From assembly GCA_905182195.1 (NCBI GenBank), contig CAJJAW010000002.1, positions 62,001-126,000 of the forward strand: a DNA stretch of 64,000 nucleotides, written 5' to 3'. Below, piece by piece: positions 20,105 through 30,659 of the stretch. The position numbers and the translations under genes were made by a program. Under the pieces are notes generated by a model. It saw only the letters and a program-made list of their open reading frames with translations, was not told the DNA's origin and did no database searches. The number at the start of each line of letters is the position of its first letter. The first letter of the stretch is position 1. Origin of the DNA: Alphaproteobacteria bacterium UBA4588 (GTDB taxonomy: Bacteria; Pseudomonadota; Alphaproteobacteria; Rhodobacterales; Rhodobacteraceae).

Positions 20105-20340
20105 CTATCCTCCAGGCCAGGTTCTTCTATAAGTTGAAGTGTAAACGCTCCTATGAATTGACCATTTATCTGCCGCATGCGCAATTGCAAGCAACCATAT
20201 CATAGGTAAACGTCCATTTCTCAACCTAATAAAGAAGTAATAGGCCACCGGCTAAAAACCGTCTTTCTATCTTACCCTTTAGCACCCCACCACACAATCA
20301 ACCTGTGGACGCGCCTGATTTTCTCACAGATAAGGATCAG

Positions 20341-22797
20341 GTGAAATTTGATCTGCCAATAGATGCGGTTCTACCGCATGTTCTGAAGTGCCTAACCGCA
20401 TCAGGCCGTGTCGTACTGCAAGCCCCACCAGGGGCAGGCAAAACGACCCGCACCCCATTGGCAATTTTGCATGCGGGGCTCTGTACTGGTAAAATACTTA
20501 TGCTCGAACCCAGGCGCCTCGCAGCAAGGGCTGCCGCCGAACGGATGGCTGAGACCCTAGGCGAAGCCATGGGTGAAACTGTTGGCTACCGCATTCGTGG
20601 CCAATCTAAGGTAGGCCCAAACACCCGGATTGAAGTTTTAACGGAGGGCATTTTAACCCGAATGCTGCAATCTGATCCTGAATTACCTGGCGTATCAGCA
20701 ATTATATTTGATGAATTTCACGAACGATCTTTGGCTGCTGATCTGGGACTTGCTCTGGCTTGGGAGGTTCGCGAAACACTGCGCAGCGATCTGATGCTTG
20801 TAGTTATGTCCGCTACTTTGGACGCAGAGCCTGTGGCTAAATTACTTGGCAACGCTCCAGTTGTGACCAGCGCAGGGCGCAGTTATCCCGTCAAGATTAT
20901 TCACCTACCCCGTCCGGTCAGCAAAGATATGTCCCTCGAGGCGCAAACCAGTAGAGTGATATTACAAGCCATTGCCGATACCGAAGGTGGCATTTTAGTG
21001 TTTTTGCCCGGTGAGGCCGAAATTAAACGGACCTCGCGCCTGCTTCAAGATAAGCTGCCCAAAAATTGCATCCTGCGACCATTATTAGGCAACCTGCCCT
21101 TCGCCCAGCAACAACTGGCAATCCGTCCAGAACCAACCCTTCGCAAAATAGTATTGGCCACAGCCATCGCAGAAACCTCACTAACCATCCAAGATGTACG
21201 CGTTGTGATAGATTGTGGCTTATCCCGCCGGGCACGTTATGATCCTACAAAGGGGCTACAAAAGCTGGTAACCGAGCGCGTTAGTAAGGCAGAGGCCACA
21301 CAACGCACAGGACGTGCTGGCCGAGTTGCTGCTGGGCAATGCTATCGGATGTGGGCGCGTGTCGAAGAGGGCTCAATGCAGGCCTATGCGCCACCAGAAA
21401 TACAAATATCAGACCTTGCACCTTTTGCTCTCGAATTGGCCATGTGGGGCACTGGGCCAGAAGACTTGGCTTTTCTAAACGCACCTCCATCTGGAGCGTG
21501 GGCCCAGGCTAAAGATCTTCTCTCTCAGCTTGGCGCGCTGAGCAATGGTCGGTTAACACCTCATGGTGCAGCATTAGCAAAATTGCCACTGCATCCACGC
21601 CTTGCTCAAATGCTGGTGCAGGCTGGTGCTACAGCAGCCCCTTTGGCAGCCTTACTATCAGATCGTGATATCCTAATTTCGCGACAAGCTGATCTCACCC
21701 CCGCACTAAAAGCCTTGTCTGATAAGGCTAGTACTCAGGCTTTGACTGGTAAGGTTCGCGATATGTCTGCGCTGAAGCGCATCAAAGTGGAAGCTAAACG
21801 CTTAAGTAATCTGGCGCCTGATCTGGTAAGCTCGACCGCACTCTCACCCGCACAATGTCTGGCTTTGGCATATCCTGAACGAGTGGCGCAACGCAGGCCT
21901 GGCTCGCAACCTCGCTATATTATGGCCGGAGGAAGAGGTGTGGTTTTGGCCTCAGATGATTACTTGGCCAGCAGCCCATTTTTAGTAATCTCTGAACTGG
22001 GAAATCCACACCACAGCACCGGCCCAGATCCCAAAATTCGCCGCGCCCTACTCATTTCAGAGGCAGATTTACGTGAGGTTTTTGGTAAGCAGTTACAGTG
22101 GCATAATGCATGTGTCTGGTCTAAGAGACGCAGGCGAGTTGTGGCCACCAGTTCCGAAAACCTGGGCGCATTAACCCTATCACAAGTTGTCTGGACAAAG
22201 GCTCCAGCTGATTCTGTGGCGGCTTCAATGCTGGAGGGTGTGAAGCAACTTGGGCTACAACTGCCAAAAGCGGTTAGATTACTACAAGCCCGGATTGCAG
22301 TGGCACCCAGTAGTAATTTTCCAGACATATCTGATGCCAGCTTGATGGCAGATTTGCAGGGTTGGCTCGTTCCCTATCTTAACGGCGTGACCACAGAAGA
22401 AGATTGGAAGTCTTTTGATCCTCTGCCCGCATTAAAAGCCTTAATAGGCTGGGAGAACTTGCAGCGGCTTGAGACCTTCGCCCCTGCGCAATTCACCACC
22501 CCGTTAGGCCGCCAAATTGCAATCGACTATAGTGGCGAAAGCCCCGCCATTGAACTACGAATTCAGGAAATTTTTGGGCAAACCAGTCATCCCATGGTGG
22601 GTGAGCAGCCCATAAAAGTAACCTTACTTTCACCGGCACATCGACCAATACAAGTCACCAAAGACATTCCAGGTTTTTGGGTGGGAAGCTATGCAGACGT
22701 ACGCAAAGACATGCGTGCACAATATCCAAGACATCCTTGGCCCAAGGATCCAACCCAGGCGGATCCTACACTACGAGCAAAGCCACGCAAGCATTAG
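20341..22797 (+). CDS. hrpB: ATP-dependent DEAH-box helicase HrpB
   Basis: RNA helicase-like protein of about 818 residues. Motif I is APPGAGKTTRTP, motif II reads FDEFHERS (DEFH variant typical of HrpB), motif III is MSATLDAE, and motif VI is QRTGRAGRVAAG. The C-terminal HrpB domain ends with the conserved PRHPWPKDPTQADPT. Two GTG starts are possible. The one at 20341 has an AAGGA site six bases upstream and gives the standard LPIDAVLPHVL opening. The one at 20305 lacks a ribosome site. The role in the cell is unclear for this family. Confidence 0.93.
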   Translation: MKFDLPIDAVLPHVLKCLTASGRVVLQAPPGAGKTTRTPLAILHAGLCTGKILMLEPRRLAARAAAERMAETLGEAMGETVGYRIRGQSKVGPNTRIEVLTEGILTRMLQSDPELPGVSAIIFDEFHERSLAADLGLALAWEVRETLRSDLMLVVMSATLDAEPVAKLLGNAPVVTSAGRSYPVKIIHLPRPVSKDMSLEAQTSRVILQAIADTEGGILVFLPGEAEIKRTSRLLQDKLPKNCILRPLLGNLPFAQQQLAIRPEPTLRKIVLATAIAETSLTIQDVRVVIDCGLSRRARYDPTKGLQKLVTERVSKAEATQRTGRAGRVAAGQCYRMWARVEEGSMQAYAPPEIQISDLAPFALELAMWGTGPEDLAFLNAPPSGAWAQAKDLLSQLGALSNGRLTPHGAALAKLPLHPRLAQMLVQAGATAAPLAALLSDRDILISRQADLTPALKALSDKASTQALTGKVRDMSALKRIKVEAKRLSNLAPDLVSSTALSPAQCLALAYPERVAQRRPGSQPRYIMAGGRGVVLASDDYLASSPFLVISELGNPHHSTGPDPKIRRALLISEADLREVFGKQLQWHNACVWSKRRRRVVATSSENLGALTLSQVVWTKAPADSVAASMLEGVKQLGLQLPKAVRLLQARIAVAPSSNFPDISDASLMADLQGWLVPYLNGVTTEEDWKSFDPLPALKALIGWENLQRLETFAPAQFTTPLGRQIAIDYSGESPAIELRIQEIFGQTSHPMVGEQPIKVTLLSPAHRPIQVTKDIPGFWVGSYADVRKDMRAQYPRHPWPKDPTQADPTLRAKPRKH

Positions 22798-22798
22798 G

Positions 22799-24217
22799 CT
22801 ACGCGTCTTTAGGCCCATGCCATGGGCCATGATGGCTGCCACCCTCATCAATTCTATGAAAAGAATGCGCACCAAAGTAATCCCGTTGGGCTTGCGTTAA
22901 ATCTGTCGTGCCACGCGCTTGACGGATAGTATCAAACCAGCTCAACGCAGCAGCCAAAGCAGGCACCGGCAGTCCCTTTAAAGCCGCAGCTGACACCACA
23001 CGGCGTAGGCCAGCAATATTTTTGGTTAGTACTTTGATGAAATGTTCTGACAGGATCAATCGCCCCTGAGGTAGTTCTGTCCTAAAGGCAGCGGCTATGT
23101 CATCCAAAATTGTCGAGCGAATAATACATCCCGCACGCCAAATTTCTGCGATCCGTGCAAAATCAAGGGACCAATCAAATTCCTCAGAGGCTGCGTCCAA
23201 AATTCGAAACCCCTGCGCATAGGCCAAAACACGTCCCACAATAAGGGCTGATTGCAAATCATGCTCGGAAATTGGAACCATAGTATCGATCCCAGCTGGC
23301 ATCAATAATGGCGCTGCAATTTCGCGCGTGGCCTTTTCCGAGCTCAGCACGCGTGCGCCAACAGCAGCTTCGATAATACTTGCAGTTTGCCCCATGCGGA
23401 TGGCTTCAATCACCGTCCAACGACCCGTGCCTTTTTGGCCAGCTTGGTCAACGATCATGTCAACCATTTCTTCGCCAGTAATGGGATCCTTTGCAGCTAA
23501 AACCTCAGCCGTGACCTCAATCAAATAACTCTCTAGCGCACCACGGTTCCAACTGCGAAACACAGGAGCGATCTCGCTTGCAGCCAGGCCCGCGCCGTCG
23601 CGAAGCAATCCGTAGACCTCAGCAATCATCTGCATATCGGCATATTCAATTCCGTTATGAACTGTTTTCACAAAATGTCCTGCCCCGTCTGGACCCAAAT
23701 GCGCAACACAAGGGTCACCAAGGTATTGCGCAGAAATAGCCTCAAGAACCGGTGCGATGCTAGCATATGTAGCCACTGTTCCACCCGCCATGATCGAAGG
23801 ACCATGCCGCGCGCCTTCCGATCCTCCAGATACTCCAACACCAAGATATGCCAAACCCTCTACTTCCAGACGTTTTGTGCGTGAAATTGTATCTCGAAAA
23901 TCAGAATTTCCACAATCGATAATGGTATCACCTACAGACAAGAGTGGGATCAACTCATCGATTGTGAGATCAACTGGGGCCCCAGCAGGAACCAACAGGA
24001 TAATCGCACGAGGCGTAGGCATGGTCTCAACCAGCCCTTGAATACTTTCACGTTTCACAAGGCGTGACGCAAAATCGCCAGCCGAGGCGATTAAGTTATC
24101 CACCGCTGCAAGGTCCAAGTTCCACAAGCCAACATCATAGCCATTTTCTGCAATATTGAGTGCCAAGGCCGAACCCATTGTACCCACACCAATCAACCCC
24201 ATGTTTGCTTGCGCCAT
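22799..24217 (-). CDS. gnd: 6-phosphogluconate dehydrogenase, decarboxylating
   Basis: NADP-dependent oxidative pentose-phosphate enzyme, about 472 residues. The Rossmann motif MGLIGVGTMGSALALN is at the N-terminus, substrate residues are in GVSGGSEGARHGPSIMAGG, and the catalytic stretch is KTVHNGIEYADMQ. The C-terminus AHSFHRIDEGGSHHGPWH is typical. The ATG at 24217 has a GGAG site; the frame extends to 24253 without one. It is tail-to-tail with hrpB, a single base apart. Confidence 0.95.
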   Translation of the reverse strand: MAQANMGLIGVGTMGSALALNIAENGYDVGLWNLDLAAVDNLIASAGDFASRLVKRESIQGLVETMPTPRAIILLVPAGAPVDLTIDELIPLLSVGDTIIDCGNSDFRDTISRTKRLEVEGLAYLGVGVSGGSEGARHGPSIMAGGTVATYASIAPVLEAISAQYLGDPCVAHLGPDGAGHFVKTVHNGIEYADMQMIAEVYGLLRDGAGLAASEIAPVFRSWNRGALESYLIEVTAEVLAAKDPITGEEMVDMIVDQAGQKGTGRWTVIEAIRMGQTASIIEAAVGARVLSSEKATREIAAPLLMPAGIDTMVPISEHDLQSALIVGRVLAYAQGFRILDAASEEFDWSLDFARIAEIWRAGCIIRSTILDDIAAAFRTELPQGRLILSEHFIKVLTKNIAGLRRVVSAAALKGLPVPALAAALSWFDTIRQARGTTDLTQAQRDYFGAHSFHRIDEGGSHHGPWHGPKDA

Positions 24218-24440
24218 TATAATCTCCATTTCAGTTTTTGAAGGTTTCGGCATCTACTGAGATGCGCCAAGTGCCCAGGTCTGTGTAAATACCTTGGCCA
24301 AAATTCTCAGTAATCCAAATCTAACTCCAACAACAGGCAATCCCCGCACAGCATTGGATAGTTCCAGCTAAAACTCACTGAGACCCACACCAATCTACGC
24401 CCTTTTAAATTTTAACTACAAACGCTGCTAGGCACAAAAT

Positions 24441-25367
24441 TTACTGGGCTAGACACCAACGCATGATGGCTTTTTGCGCGTGCAGTCGGTTCTCAGCCTC
24501 ATCAAAAACCACCGAATGTGGGCCATCCATCACCGAACTGGTCACCTCTTCATTGCGGTGCGCTGGAAGGCAATGCATGAACAACGCATCCGGTTTGGCC
24601 ATAGCCATCAAGGCATCATCTACCTGATAGGGTCGCAGCTGGTTGTGCCGGCGCTCTCGCGCGGTTTGGCTATCATGCATAGAAATCCAAGTATCAGTGA
24701 CCAACAAGTCAGCACTCCGCACTGCTTGAGCCACGTCACGCACAATCTCAATCTGCGCGCCCTTAGCACGGGCCTCCGCCACAAATGTCGGTTCAGGGTC
24801 CAAAGTCGCAGGACCTGAAAATACGAAATCAAAGCCAAATTGACTGGCGGCATGTATAAAACTTGCACATACATTATTGCCATCACCGGTCCAGACAACC
24901 CGCTTGCCACGAATGGGGCCACGATGTTCCTCATAGGTCATGATATCTGCCATGATCTGGCAGGGGTGAGTGCGGTTGGTCAAGCCGTTAATCACTGGCA
25001 CTGAGGCGTATTCCGCCATTTCCAGAAGCGTAGCTTCCTCAAATGTGCGGATCATAATCAAATCAACATAACGGCTCAATACCCGTGCGGTATCGGCAAT
25101 CGTTTCGCCGTGGCCTAGCTGCATTTCACTACCAGACAAAACCGTTGTTTGTCCACCCATTTGCCGTACACCCAAATCAAAGCTGACGCGAGTACGGGTC
25201 GATGGCTTTTCAAAAATCAAGGCCACCATCTGTCCAGCTAGTGGCTGTTCCACATCCATTGTACCTTTAGGCAGACCCGCACGCGCCGCTTTGGTCCGGC
25301 TCGCATCGTCTAAAATACTCCGTAGCTGACGTTGCTCAATCTGATTTATATCAAGAAAATTTTGCAT
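24441..25367 (-). CDS. argF: Ornithine carbamoyltransferase
   Basis: Makes citrulline from ornithine and carbamoyl phosphate. About 308 residues from the ATG at 25367 ([11 protein letters not shown]), the usual N-terminus; a longer start at 25394 is less likely. Carbamoyl phosphate residues are in [20 protein letters not shown] and the ornithine motif [13 protein letters not shown] are present. It follows argD by 74 bases on the same strand, so the two are probably co-transcribed. carB at 35.9 kb supplies its substrate. Confidence 0.96.
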   Translation of the reverse strand: MQNFLDINQIEQRQLRSILDDASRTKAARAGLPKGTMDVEQPLAGQMVALIFEKPSTRTRVSFDLGVRQMGGQTTVLSGSEMQLGHGETIADTARVLSRYVDLIMIRTFEEATLLEMAEYASVPVINGLTNRTHPCQIMADIMTYEEHRGPIRGKRVVWTGDGNNVCASFIHAASQFGFDFVFSGPATLDPEPTFVAEARAKGAQIEIVRDVAQAVRSADLLVTDTWISMHDSQTARERRHNQLRPYQVDDALMAMAKPDALFMHCLPAHRNEEVTSSVMDGPHSVVFDEAENRLHAQKAIMRWCLAQ

Positions 25368-25441
25368 ATTGATAAGTGTCCTAAGTACCAGCAACCCATA
25401 CCTTACAAAGCGTAGATCACATATATTTCCAAGCTATCAGA

Positions 25442-26620
25442 CTATTTCGCAGATTGTACAATCAAGGCGGCAGCTTCCAATCGCAATAACGCAGCCTTGA
25501 TATCATCATCGAGGATATTTAGCGCAGGTAAAATTCGCACCACATTTTCTGCAGCAGGCACGGTTAGAACTTCTGCCACATAGCCAGCATTGACCACGTC
25601 GATGTTGTTGGCTCTGCATTTCAAACCGAGCATCAAACCTGAGCCGGTCACCCCACCAAACACATTGGGAAATTGCACGACCAGCCCCTCAAGGCCTTGG
25701 CGCATCAATCTTGCTTTGCGGTTCACATCAGACAAAAACGCAGGGGTAGCCACATGTTCCAACACGGCGCTTCCTACAGCACAACCCAAAGGATTGCCGC
25801 CATAGGTCGATCCATGGGTGCCCGTAGTCATACCACTTGCCGCCTCTTCGGTCGCAAGAACTGCCCCAATTGGAAAGCCACCACCAATGCCCTTGGCCAC
25901 CATCATTATATCCGGTTCTATCCCAGCCCATTCATGTGCAAACAATTTTCCTGACCGGCCAACCCCACACTGCACCTCATCAAAAATCAGTAAAATGCCA
26001 TGGCTGTCACAAAAATCTCGCAAACCTTTCAAGCAATGGTCCGGAACCTGCCGTATGCCACCTTCGCCTTGTATAGGCTCAATCATCACGGCTGCTGTCT
26101 TGTCACTCACCGCCGCATGTAGCGGATCATGTACGCCAAAAGGTATATGCACAAACCCAGGCAAAAGAGGGCCAAAGCCTTTAGTCATCTTTTCAGAACC
26201 TGCGGCTGCAATTCCCGCAGAGGAACGGCCATGAAAAGACCCCTCAAAGGTTATAATCTCAACCCGGTCCGGCTGGCCTTTATCATAAAAATATTTCCGC
26301 GCCATCTTCACGGCCAATTCACAGGACTCAGTACCAGAATTTGTGAAAAATACGGTGTCTGCAAAGGTCAAATCTACCAACTGATTCGCCAATTTCTGCT
26401 GCGTAGGAATGAGGTACAGATTCGAAGTATGCCACAATTGACCCGCCTGGGCAGTCAAAGCTGCTATTAGCTCCGGGTGCGCATGCCCCAAACTATTAAC
26501 CGCAATACCAGCGCCAAGATCCAGAAATCGGCGGCCGTCATCTGTAATCAACCAGCTGCCGCTGCCAGACGCAAATGAGAGAGGGGCGCGATTATAAGTG
26601 GGCAAGATCGAAGGGATCAT
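25442..26620 (-). CDS. argD: Acetylornithine aminotransferase
   Basis: Class III PLP aminotransferase of 392 residues in arginine synthesis; bacterial ArgD often also serves succinyl-diaminopimelate in lysine synthesis. FFTNSGTESCELAVKMARKY and FDEVQCGVGRSGKLFA are the family motifs, and the PLP lysine is in MMVAKGIGGGFPIGA. Full length. First gene of an argD-argF pair. Confidence 0.95.
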   Translation of the reverse strand: MIPSILPTYNRAPLSFASGSGSWLITDDGRRFLDLGAGIAVNSLGHAHPELIAALTAQAGQLWHTSNLYLIPTQQKLANQLVDLTFADTVFFTNSGTESCELAVKMARKYFYDKGQPDRVEIITFEGSFHGRSSAGIAAAGSEKMTKGFGPLLPGFVHIPFGVHDPLHAAVSDKTAAVMIEPIQGEGGIRQVPDHCLKGLRDFCDSHGILLIFDEVQCGVGRSGKLFAHEWAGIEPDIMMVAKGIGGGFPIGAVLATEEAASGMTTGTHGSTYGGNPLGCAVGSAVLEHVATPAFLSDVNRKARLMRQGLEGLVVQFPNVFGGVTGSGLMLGLKCRANNIDVVNAGYVAEVLTVPAAENVVRILPALNILDDDIKAALLRLEAAALIVQSAK

Positions 26621-26691
26621 AGAAAGACTTTCTGGCAGGGCAAAGAGGGAAAACCAAAATGAAAAATGAACTCATAAAAGTTAATAAACCG

Positions 26692-26707
26692 CACGGCGCC
26701 AGCCGTG
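26692..26707 (-). terminator. Possible terminator hairpin downstream of ABC permease
   Basis: CACGGC and GCCGTG form a perfect 6-bp stem with a 4-base loop. On the minus strand it is followed by CGGTTTATTAACTTTT. It lies about 120 bases past the permease stop and about 70 before argD. The spacer 26621-26829 otherwise holds no credible gene. Confidence 0.35.
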
Positions 26708-26829
26708 GCGCCAGGGTCACATCAGCGACGTCGGCGTCGCAAGGGCATTTCGATGACAATTTTCATAAATTTAGCATACCAAAGAGCGGCAATCTTGAAA
26801 AGCCAAAATATAAAACACGCGAAACCCCA

Positions 26830-27633
26830 CTAAGATTTTAACCTGTAGCCCTTCGCCAGCCAGTACCAAGCCAAGCCAACCGCACAGATATTAGCGCTGC
26901 AAATGACCCAAAGCGCAATCCAAGGACTACTATCAGACACGCCCAATACTCCATAACGCCCACCGTCGATGATGTAGAACATCGGATTGACGTAGATGAT
27001 TGGCTGCAACATTTCCGGCAGGGCTCGAATTGAATAAAACGTACCCGACAAAAACGCTAATGGGGTTATCACGAAGTTAGAAATAGCCGCCATTTGGTCA
27101 AACTTGTAAGCGTAAATGCTGCCTAATAATCCAAGTGCACCCATAAACATTCCACCCAAAATCACAAAAATAAATGTCCAAATTGGATGTGCAATCCAAA
27201 TTCCAAGCGTTAGCGCCATTGCCAAACATAAAACCGCTCCAATCATTAATCCGCGGCCAATTCCACCAGCTAGGAATCCTACTGTCATTTCCAACGGAGA
27301 GAGCGGTGGCATCAAAGTATCGACAATTGAACCCATAACCTTGGCCGAAAGCATTGATGAAGAGGTGTTGGCAAAAGAATTTTGTATTACTGTCATCATA
27401 AGCAATCCGGGGGCTAGAAATGTGACGTAGCGAAACCCCATGACATCCGATCGGCCAGGCCCAATAGCGATGGAAAATACCAATAAAAAAAGGCCCGCCG
27501 TCACTAATGGTGCAAAAATTGTTTGCTGCCAAATGGCTAAATAACGCATATTTTCGCGCCTAATTAAAGTCCAAACTCCTAGCCAATTGATCCATCCAAA
27601 GCGTCGAACGCCGTATTCCGTCATATTTGCCAC
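26830..27633 (-). CDS. ABC-2-type transporter permease
   Basis: Integral membrane protein of 267 residues with six hydrophobic segments and the ABC-2 layout of YadH/NodJ proteins (a soluble WINWLGVWTLIRRE lead, then FAPLVTAGLFLLVFSIAIG; late signature FLSGTFYSIRALPEMLQ). Such permeases pair with an ATPase to move a lipid or polysaccharide, but no ATPase gene is adjacent, so the partner must be elsewhere. It is divergent from gcrA. Confidence 0.85.
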   Translation of the reverse strand: MANMTEYGVRRFGWINWLGVWTLIRRENMRYLAIWQQTIFAPLVTAGLFLLVFSIAIGPGRSDVMGFRYVTFLAPGLLMMTVIQNSFANTSSSMLSAKVMGSIVDTLMPPLSPLEMTVGFLAGGIGRGLMIGAVLCLAMALTLGIWIAHPIWTFIFVILGGMFMGALGLLGSIYAYKFDQMAAISNFVITPLAFLSGTFYSIRALPEMLQPIIYVNPMFYIIDGGRYGVLGVSDSSPWIALWVICSANICAVGLAWYWLAKGYRLKS

Positions 27634-27739
27634 AGCTTATCTCCGTTTGGGTGGTTGTCCTTAACCACAGTTGGGCCTAAAGTAGAAATCTTGCATGGGT
27701 TTCACCCGGTATTGCCACTAAATTCAAGGGGGGGGCGTG

Positions 27740-28297
27740 ATGTCCTGGACTGATGAACGCGTCGAAGTTCTAAAAAAAATGTGGGGCGAGGGCCAATCGG
27801 CCAGCGTTATCGCTAAGGAGTTGGGCGGCGTTACCCGCAATGCTGTGATTGGTAAGGTGCATCGTTTGGGCCTTTCAAATCGAGTGACATCTACAACGGC
27901 AAAGACTAGTACAGCAGGTAAAGCCAAGGTGGAGGCCAAAGCTAAGAAAGCGGCGCCAGTCACACCGCGAAAAGCGGTAGCAACGCCTGAAAATGTTCGT
28001 ATCACACCACCAGCTTTACGCAAAATAATTCCTGCAGGACAGCCCTTGCCACCCCAACCCTCGGCCAATGAGATTAGCCCAGAGGCATTGGCAAAAGTTA
28101 GCGAAATCGAAAAGACCGCAAAGAGAATTAGTTTGATGGAATTGACTGAAAAAACTTGCAAATGGCCTGTTGGTGACCCGGCCACAGAAGATTTCTGGTT
28201 TTGTGGCTTAGCTGTTAAAGTTGGTAAACCCTATTGCGAAGCACATGTTGGCGTTGCGTTTCAGCCGATGTCGAGCCGTCGCGACCGCCGCCGATAA
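27740..28297 (+). CDS. gcrA: GcrA-family cell-cycle regulator
   Basis: DNA-binding protein of about 185 residues that in Caulobacter works with sigma-70 at methylated promoters. The N-terminal GcrA helix-turn-helix is obvious: MSWTDERVEVLKKMW, then NAVIGKVHRLGLSNR. An alanine/lysine-rich linker follows (about 55-90), and a cysteine motif KTCKWPVGDP...WFCGL...YCEAH marks the C-terminal domain. The ATG at 27740 sits one codon after an alternative GTG, with a G-rich ribosome site upstream. Confidence 0.95.
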   Translation: MSWTDERVEVLKKMWGEGQSASVIAKELGGVTRNAVIGKVHRLGLSNRVTSTTAKTSTAGKAKVEAKAKKAAPVTPRKAVATPENVRITPPALRKIIPAGQPLPPQPSANEISPEALAKVSEIEKTAKRISLMELTEKTCKWPVGDPATEDFWFCGLAVKVGKPYCEAHVGVAFQPMSSRRDRRR

Positions 28298-28318
28298 TTT
28301 TTAGCTTATAATTTAAAA

Positions 28319-28362
28319 AACCCACCCTACACTTTAGGTTTTGCCATGGTATAGGGCGGGTT
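28319..28362 (+). promoter_or_regulatory. Long hairpin abutting the rimO start codon
   Basis: AACCCACCCTA and TAGGGCGGGTT form an 11-bp stem with one mismatch around a loop of about 22 bases, ending on the base before the rimO ATG. There is no U-tract, so a terminator for gcrA is possible but not standard. The hairpin would also bury the G-rich sequence that must serve as the rimO ribosome site. Confidence 0.45.
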
Positions 28363-29736
28363 ATGTTACAGAATCCTTCTAACCTCCGCCCTGACATCGC
28401 GCCCAGAGCCCGTATCGAAACTCCGAGACCTGGCCAACCCACTATTGGAATGGTTTCGCTCGGTTGCCCAAAGGCCTTGGTCGACAGCGAACGTATTTTG
28501 ACTCGCCTGCGCGCTGAGGGCTATGCAATTAGTCCAGATTATGCAGGTGCAGAAGCAGTGATTGTGAACACCTGCGGATTTCTCGATAGCGCCAAAGCCG
28601 AAAGCCTTGAGGCCATTGGCGAGGCGCTGCATCAAAACGGCAAGGTGATTGTTACCGGCTGTTTAGGCGCCAATCCTGAATATATTATCGGAGCACATCC
28701 TAAAGTTCTGGCTGTAACAGGGCCTCATCAATATGAAAAAGTTCTGGATGCGGTTCACGCCGTGGTGCCACCAAGTCCGAATCCGTTTGTGGACCTTCTG
28801 CCTGCCTCTGGCGTCTCCCTTACTCCGCGCCATTACAGCTATCTGAAGATCTCTGAGGGCTGCAACCACAAGTGCAAATTCTGCATCATCCCAGACATGC
28901 GCGGCAAATTAGCGAGCCGAAACCCACGCGCGATCCTTCGTGAAGCTGAAAAATTAGTTGAAGCAGGCGTAAAAGAGCTTCTGGTGATATCCCAAGATAC
29001 TAGCGCATATGGCGTAGACATCAAAACTGACTCAGAGGGTGGTCAGCGCCCGAATATAGTCGACTTGGCGCAAGAGCTGGGCCAATTAGGCGTTTGGGTA
29101 CGGTTACATTATGTCTACCCCTACCCACATGTACGGAATTTGATCCCGTTGATGTCGCAGAAGCTAATCCTTCCTTATCTAGACATCCCATTTCAACATG
29201 CGCACCCTGATGTACTAAAACGCATGGCTCGGCCAGCCGCCGCCTCAAAAACCTTGGACGAGATTATAGCTTGGCGTGCGGATTGCCCCGATATCACCCT
29301 ACGCTCTACCTTCATCGTAGGCTACCCAGGCGAAACAGAGGCGGAATTCAAAACTCTTTTGGATTGGATGGATGAAGCGCAACTTGACCGTGTAGGCTGC
29401 TTTAAATACGAGAATGTTGCTGGCGCCCGTTCCAATAGCCTCCCCGATCATATGCCTGAAGAAGTTAAACAGGACCGTTGGAACCAATTTATGGAAAAAG
29501 CACAAGCTATTTCGGCGGCCAAATTGGTGGCCAAAGTGGGCCAGATGATAGATGTGATAGTAGACGAGATCGACCCAGACGGCGTTGCCACCTGCCGCAC
29601 TAAAGCCGATGCCCCCGAAATTGACGGAAACCTATTTATTGATGAGGGCGCCGGCGTATTGCAACCTGGAGATATAGTTCAGGTTGAAGTGGATGAGGCC
29701 GGAGAATACGATCTCTGGGGCCATTTAAAATTATAA
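28363..29736 (+). CDS. rimO: Ribosomal protein S12 methylthiotransferase
   Basis: Radical-SAM enzyme of 457 residues that adds a methylthio group to the conserved aspartate of S12. The MTTase N-domain starts [15 protein letters not shown]. The radical-SAM cluster motif is [12 protein letters not shown] (CxxxCxxC), and a TRAM domain closes the protein ([12 protein letters not shown]...EYDLWGHL). The S12-specific sequence [10 protein letters not shown] separates it from MiaB. Confidence 0.95.
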   Translation: MLQNPSNLRPDIAPRARIETPRPGQPTIGMVSLGCPKALVDSERILTRLRAEGYAISPDYAGAEAVIVNTCGFLDSAKAESLEAIGEALHQNGKVIVTGCLGANPEYIIGAHPKVLAVTGPHQYEKVLDAVHAVVPPSPNPFVDLLPASGVSLTPRHYSYLKISEGCNHKCKFCIIPDMRGKLASRNPRAILREAEKLVEAGVKELLVISQDTSAYGVDIKTDSEGGQRPNIVDLAQELGQLGVWVRLHYVYPYPHVRNLIPLMSQKLILPYLDIPFQHAHPDVLKRMARPAAASKTLDEIIAWRADCPDITLRSTFIVGYPGETEAEFKTLLDWMDEAQLDRVGCFKYENVAGARSNSLPDHMPEEVKQDRWNQFMEKAQAISAAKLVAKVGQMIDVIVDEIDPDGVATCRTKADAPEIDGNLFIDEGAGVLQPGDIVQVEVDEAGEYDLWGHLKL

Positions 29737-29875
29737 GACAGTAAAACCAAAGTTCACCAGCCAACCAAGAACTGCGCGCTCACGCCCCCACTACTCCTCT
29801 ATATATCTATATAAATTCTAGTGGCATAGAAGCAGCCTCCCTGACAGTATAGAAATTGATAGATGATGGCATGTT

Positions 29876-30562
29876 TCATCGACCAATAGCTGCCCGCACA
29901 CCGGCGATCCGGTCTGCATTACGCGGATGGGTACCAAAAAATCTGTTACCAGGTTCGGGGATACGCATGAAGTAGTCGGCGCCCAACACCGGATCAAACC
30001 CAGCCCTCGCAGTCATCTGCGCGCCAAGGCGGTCTGCCTCGAGCTCATATTTTTTCGAGTAATTACGCCCACCTACAGCGGCACCAATGTCGGTGGCGGC
30101 ATCCACAGACCGCGCTGAGCCCCCCAAAGCGGCAGCCAGAACTGCAAACAAGGTTGCACCACCGTTCGCAGATTGCCGTTGTTGATCCAGATGGCCCAGA
30201 ATATGATGCGCTCCCTCATGGCCTATAACAAAAGCGATTTCATCAACATTATGCATATCATTGAGCAAAGCCATGGTAAAACCCAGTATCGGTTGACCAG
30301 CCCCATTCACAGTTTGGAAAGCATTAGGCGGACTTTTGGGATCAGAGTTAATCACAATCACAAAGTCACAATTTAAATCTAGGCTCGAATTTTTGCAGGT
30401 TTTAGCCAACATAGGGCGCATTCTCCTGACTGCTGTACTAAACCTGCGGGGCACTTCTTCGGGGCTAATCACTGGCAAGGGCCCATGCGGTATTGGCCCA
30501 GATCTGGTTAGAACTGAACAACCAGAAACCACCAAAAGAAATATCAAAGCGATGATACGCAT
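29876..30562 (-). CDS. M48-family metallopeptidase lipoprotein
   Basis: Protein of 228 residues. A lipobox-type signal peptide (MRIIALIFLLVVSGCS) predicts a lipid-anchored periplasmic protein. The zinc motif is HEGAH in FVIGHEGAHHILGH, and the third ligand lies in YELEADRLGAQM. A small Gly/Ala-rich segment between resembles BepA/LoiP peptidases that check outer-membrane protein assembly, so an envelope quality-control role is likely. Monocistronic. Confidence 0.88.
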   Translation of the reverse strand: MRIIALIFLLVVSGCSVLTRSGPIPHGPLPVISPEEVPRRFSTAVRRMRPMLAKTCKNSSLDLNCDFVIVINSDPKSPPNAFQTVNGAGQPILGFTMALLNDMHNVDEIAFVIGHEGAHHILGHLDQQRQSANGGATLFAVLAAALGGSARSVDAATDIGAAVGGRNYSKKYELEADRLGAQMTARAGFDPVLGADYFMRIPEPGNRFFGTHPRNADRIAGVRAAIGR

Positions 30563-30659
30563 AAAATCCTCCTATCATAATAGTAATAGTTTATCAGCTA
30601 AAATACGATGGGCCAGCCCTTCGACTTGCGTGGTTGGTAAAACTGATTAGTGTCGAGGA

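Noticed and set aside
26659-26841. 60-codon plus-strand frame before the ABC permease.
   Set aside because: No ribosome site, no homology I recognise, and it overlaps the permease end.
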